Shown here one piece after another: positions 5,990-6,235 of a stretch of DNA of 6,235 nt. Both the position numbers and the translations under genes were made by a program. Numbering within the stretch: position 1 is the stretch's first letter; the number at the start of each line of letters is the position of its first letter. This DNA comes from an uncultured Roseburia sp. (GTDB taxonomy: Bacteria; Bacillota; Clostridia; Lachnospirales; Lachnospiraceae): NCBI GenBank assembly GCA_947652855.1, contig CANTEO010000090.1, positions 1-6,235 of the forward strand, given 5' to 3'. Below the pieces are notes generated by a model. It worked only from the letters and a program-made list of their open reading frames with translations. It was not told the DNA's origin and searched no databases.

Positions 5990-6018
5990 ATTATATACCA
6001 GCTTTTGAGGAGAATCAA
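5990..6018 (-). promoter_or_regulatory. Sigma-A promoter of the ATPase gene
   Basis: On the minus strand TTGATT (6013-6018, four of six matches to TTGACA) is followed at 17 bases by a consensus TATAAT (5990-5995). The leader to the ATG at 5931 would be about 50 bases. The -35 box overlaps the ribosome binding site and start codon of the divergent small ORF. Confidence 0.7.
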
Positions 6019-6161
6019 TGAAAATCCGCGCTCCGGCGTTCAATATTGAATTTAATAGAAACAAAGTTGGAATGGCAGTTTTTATACATTGTCTTGCAGA
6101 GCTTGGTATCGCTGATTTGAACAACTATATCATGTCCTTGCAGTACACGAATGGCTTTTGA
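6018..6161 (+). CDS. Small divergent ORF of 47 codons, unknown
   Basis: The ATG at 6018 has a strong ribosome binding site, GAGGAG (6007-6012), five bases upstream, and the frame ends at TGA (6159-6161). The product starts MKIRAPAFNIEF and ends YIMSLQYTNGF. It shows no signal peptide, cysteine pair or recognised motif, and I do not recognise the family. A weak divergent promoter is possible: TTTACG (5969-5974), 17 bases, then TATATA (5992-5997), overlapping the ATPase promoter. A hairpin at 6210-6235 could be its terminator. It may be a real small protein or the N-terminal remnant of a broken gene. The good ribosome binding site is the main support. Confidence 0.45.
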   Translation: MKIRAPAFNIEFNRNKVGMAVFIHCLAELGIADLNNYIMSLQYTNGF

Positions 6162-6209
6162 AATTGAATGATGGGTTAAGCCAGATAGGGATAAAAATAG
6201 ATATGTATC

Positions 6210-6235
6210 GGCAGGAGCATAGATTTTCTCCTGCC
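6210..6235 (+). terminator. Hairpin at the window edge, possible terminator
   Basis: GGCAGGAG (6210-6217) pairs perfectly with CTCCTGCC (6228-6235) around a ten-base loop. It lies 48 bases after the stop of the small ORF. The window ends at the last stem base, so any T tract is out of sight and the stem may be longer. On the minus strand no good T tract follows, which favours the plus direction. Confidence 0.5.

Noticed and set aside
5888..6124. Minus-strand open frame of 78 codons overlapping the ATPase start.
   Set aside because: It overlaps the ATPase coding start and promoter, has no convincing ribosome binding site and no recognisable domain.
6116..6235. Plus-strand frame open for 40 codons to the window edge, as a second small gene.
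   Set aside because: There is no start codon with a ribosome binding site, and a hairpin sits inside it. An opening of this length is expected by chance often enough; it is kept only as an alternative in the small-ORF finding.
1..6235. A previously undescribed multi-gene system (defence, mobile or biosynthetic).
   Set aside because: The complete genes are common core families with normal spacing. No transposase, integrase, direct-repeat array, toxin-antitoxin pair or phage signature is visible.

Overview
The window reads as a chromosomal stretch of an endospore-forming Bacillota, most likely a Clostridia/Lachnospiraceae-type genome. The grounds are strong AGGAGG-type ribosome binding sites, GTG starts, RNase Y in place of an RNase E system, a SpoIIM-family sporulation protein, and moderately GC-rich genes separated by short AT-rich spacers. 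The genus cannot be fixed from the sequence alone. No mobile element, CRISPR array, phage gene or defence system is visible.

Layout. A tRNA-Arg(CCG) gene with its own intrinsic terminator opens the plus strand. After a roughly 120-bp spacer comes a complete type I DAHP synthase, the first enzyme of the shikimate pathway. This gene converges on a minus-strand block, and the two share a long bidirectional terminator at about 1256-1304. Read in the direction of transcription (right to left), the minus-strand block is: an ABC-class predicted ATPase of the COG3044 type (4240-5931); rny/RNase Y (2562-4109), with its own strong sigma-A promoter and a palindrome over the predicted start point; a 13-bp hairpin; a Nudix hydrolase of the ADP-ribose pyrophosphatase family (nudF-like, 1954-2496); a possible 14-codon micro-ORF; and a spoIIM-like membrane protein (1304-1876). 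The right end holds a 47-codon plus-strand ORF diverging from the ATPase gene, and a hairpin cut by the window edge.

How the genes fit together. The nudF-spoIIM pairing matches the order known from Bacillus, which strengthens the SpoIIM call. RNase Y and the Nudix enzyme are housekeeping RNA-decay and nucleotide-sanitation functions. spoIIM appears to have its own sigma-E-like promoter in addition to readthrough from nudF. The DAHP synthase and the tRNA are independent of the block.

Two annotated starts should be shorter than the longest open frames. RNase Y should start at the GTG at 4109 rather than the upstream TTG, and the ATPase at the ATG at 5931. I did not find a convincing novel multi-gene system. 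The points most worth a second look are a terminator-like hairpin facing the 'wrong' way in the DAHP synthase leader, the micro-ORF and sigma-E-like promoter before spoIIM, the Nudix enzyme lacking the usual ADP-ribose-family proline, and the uncharacterised ATPase.
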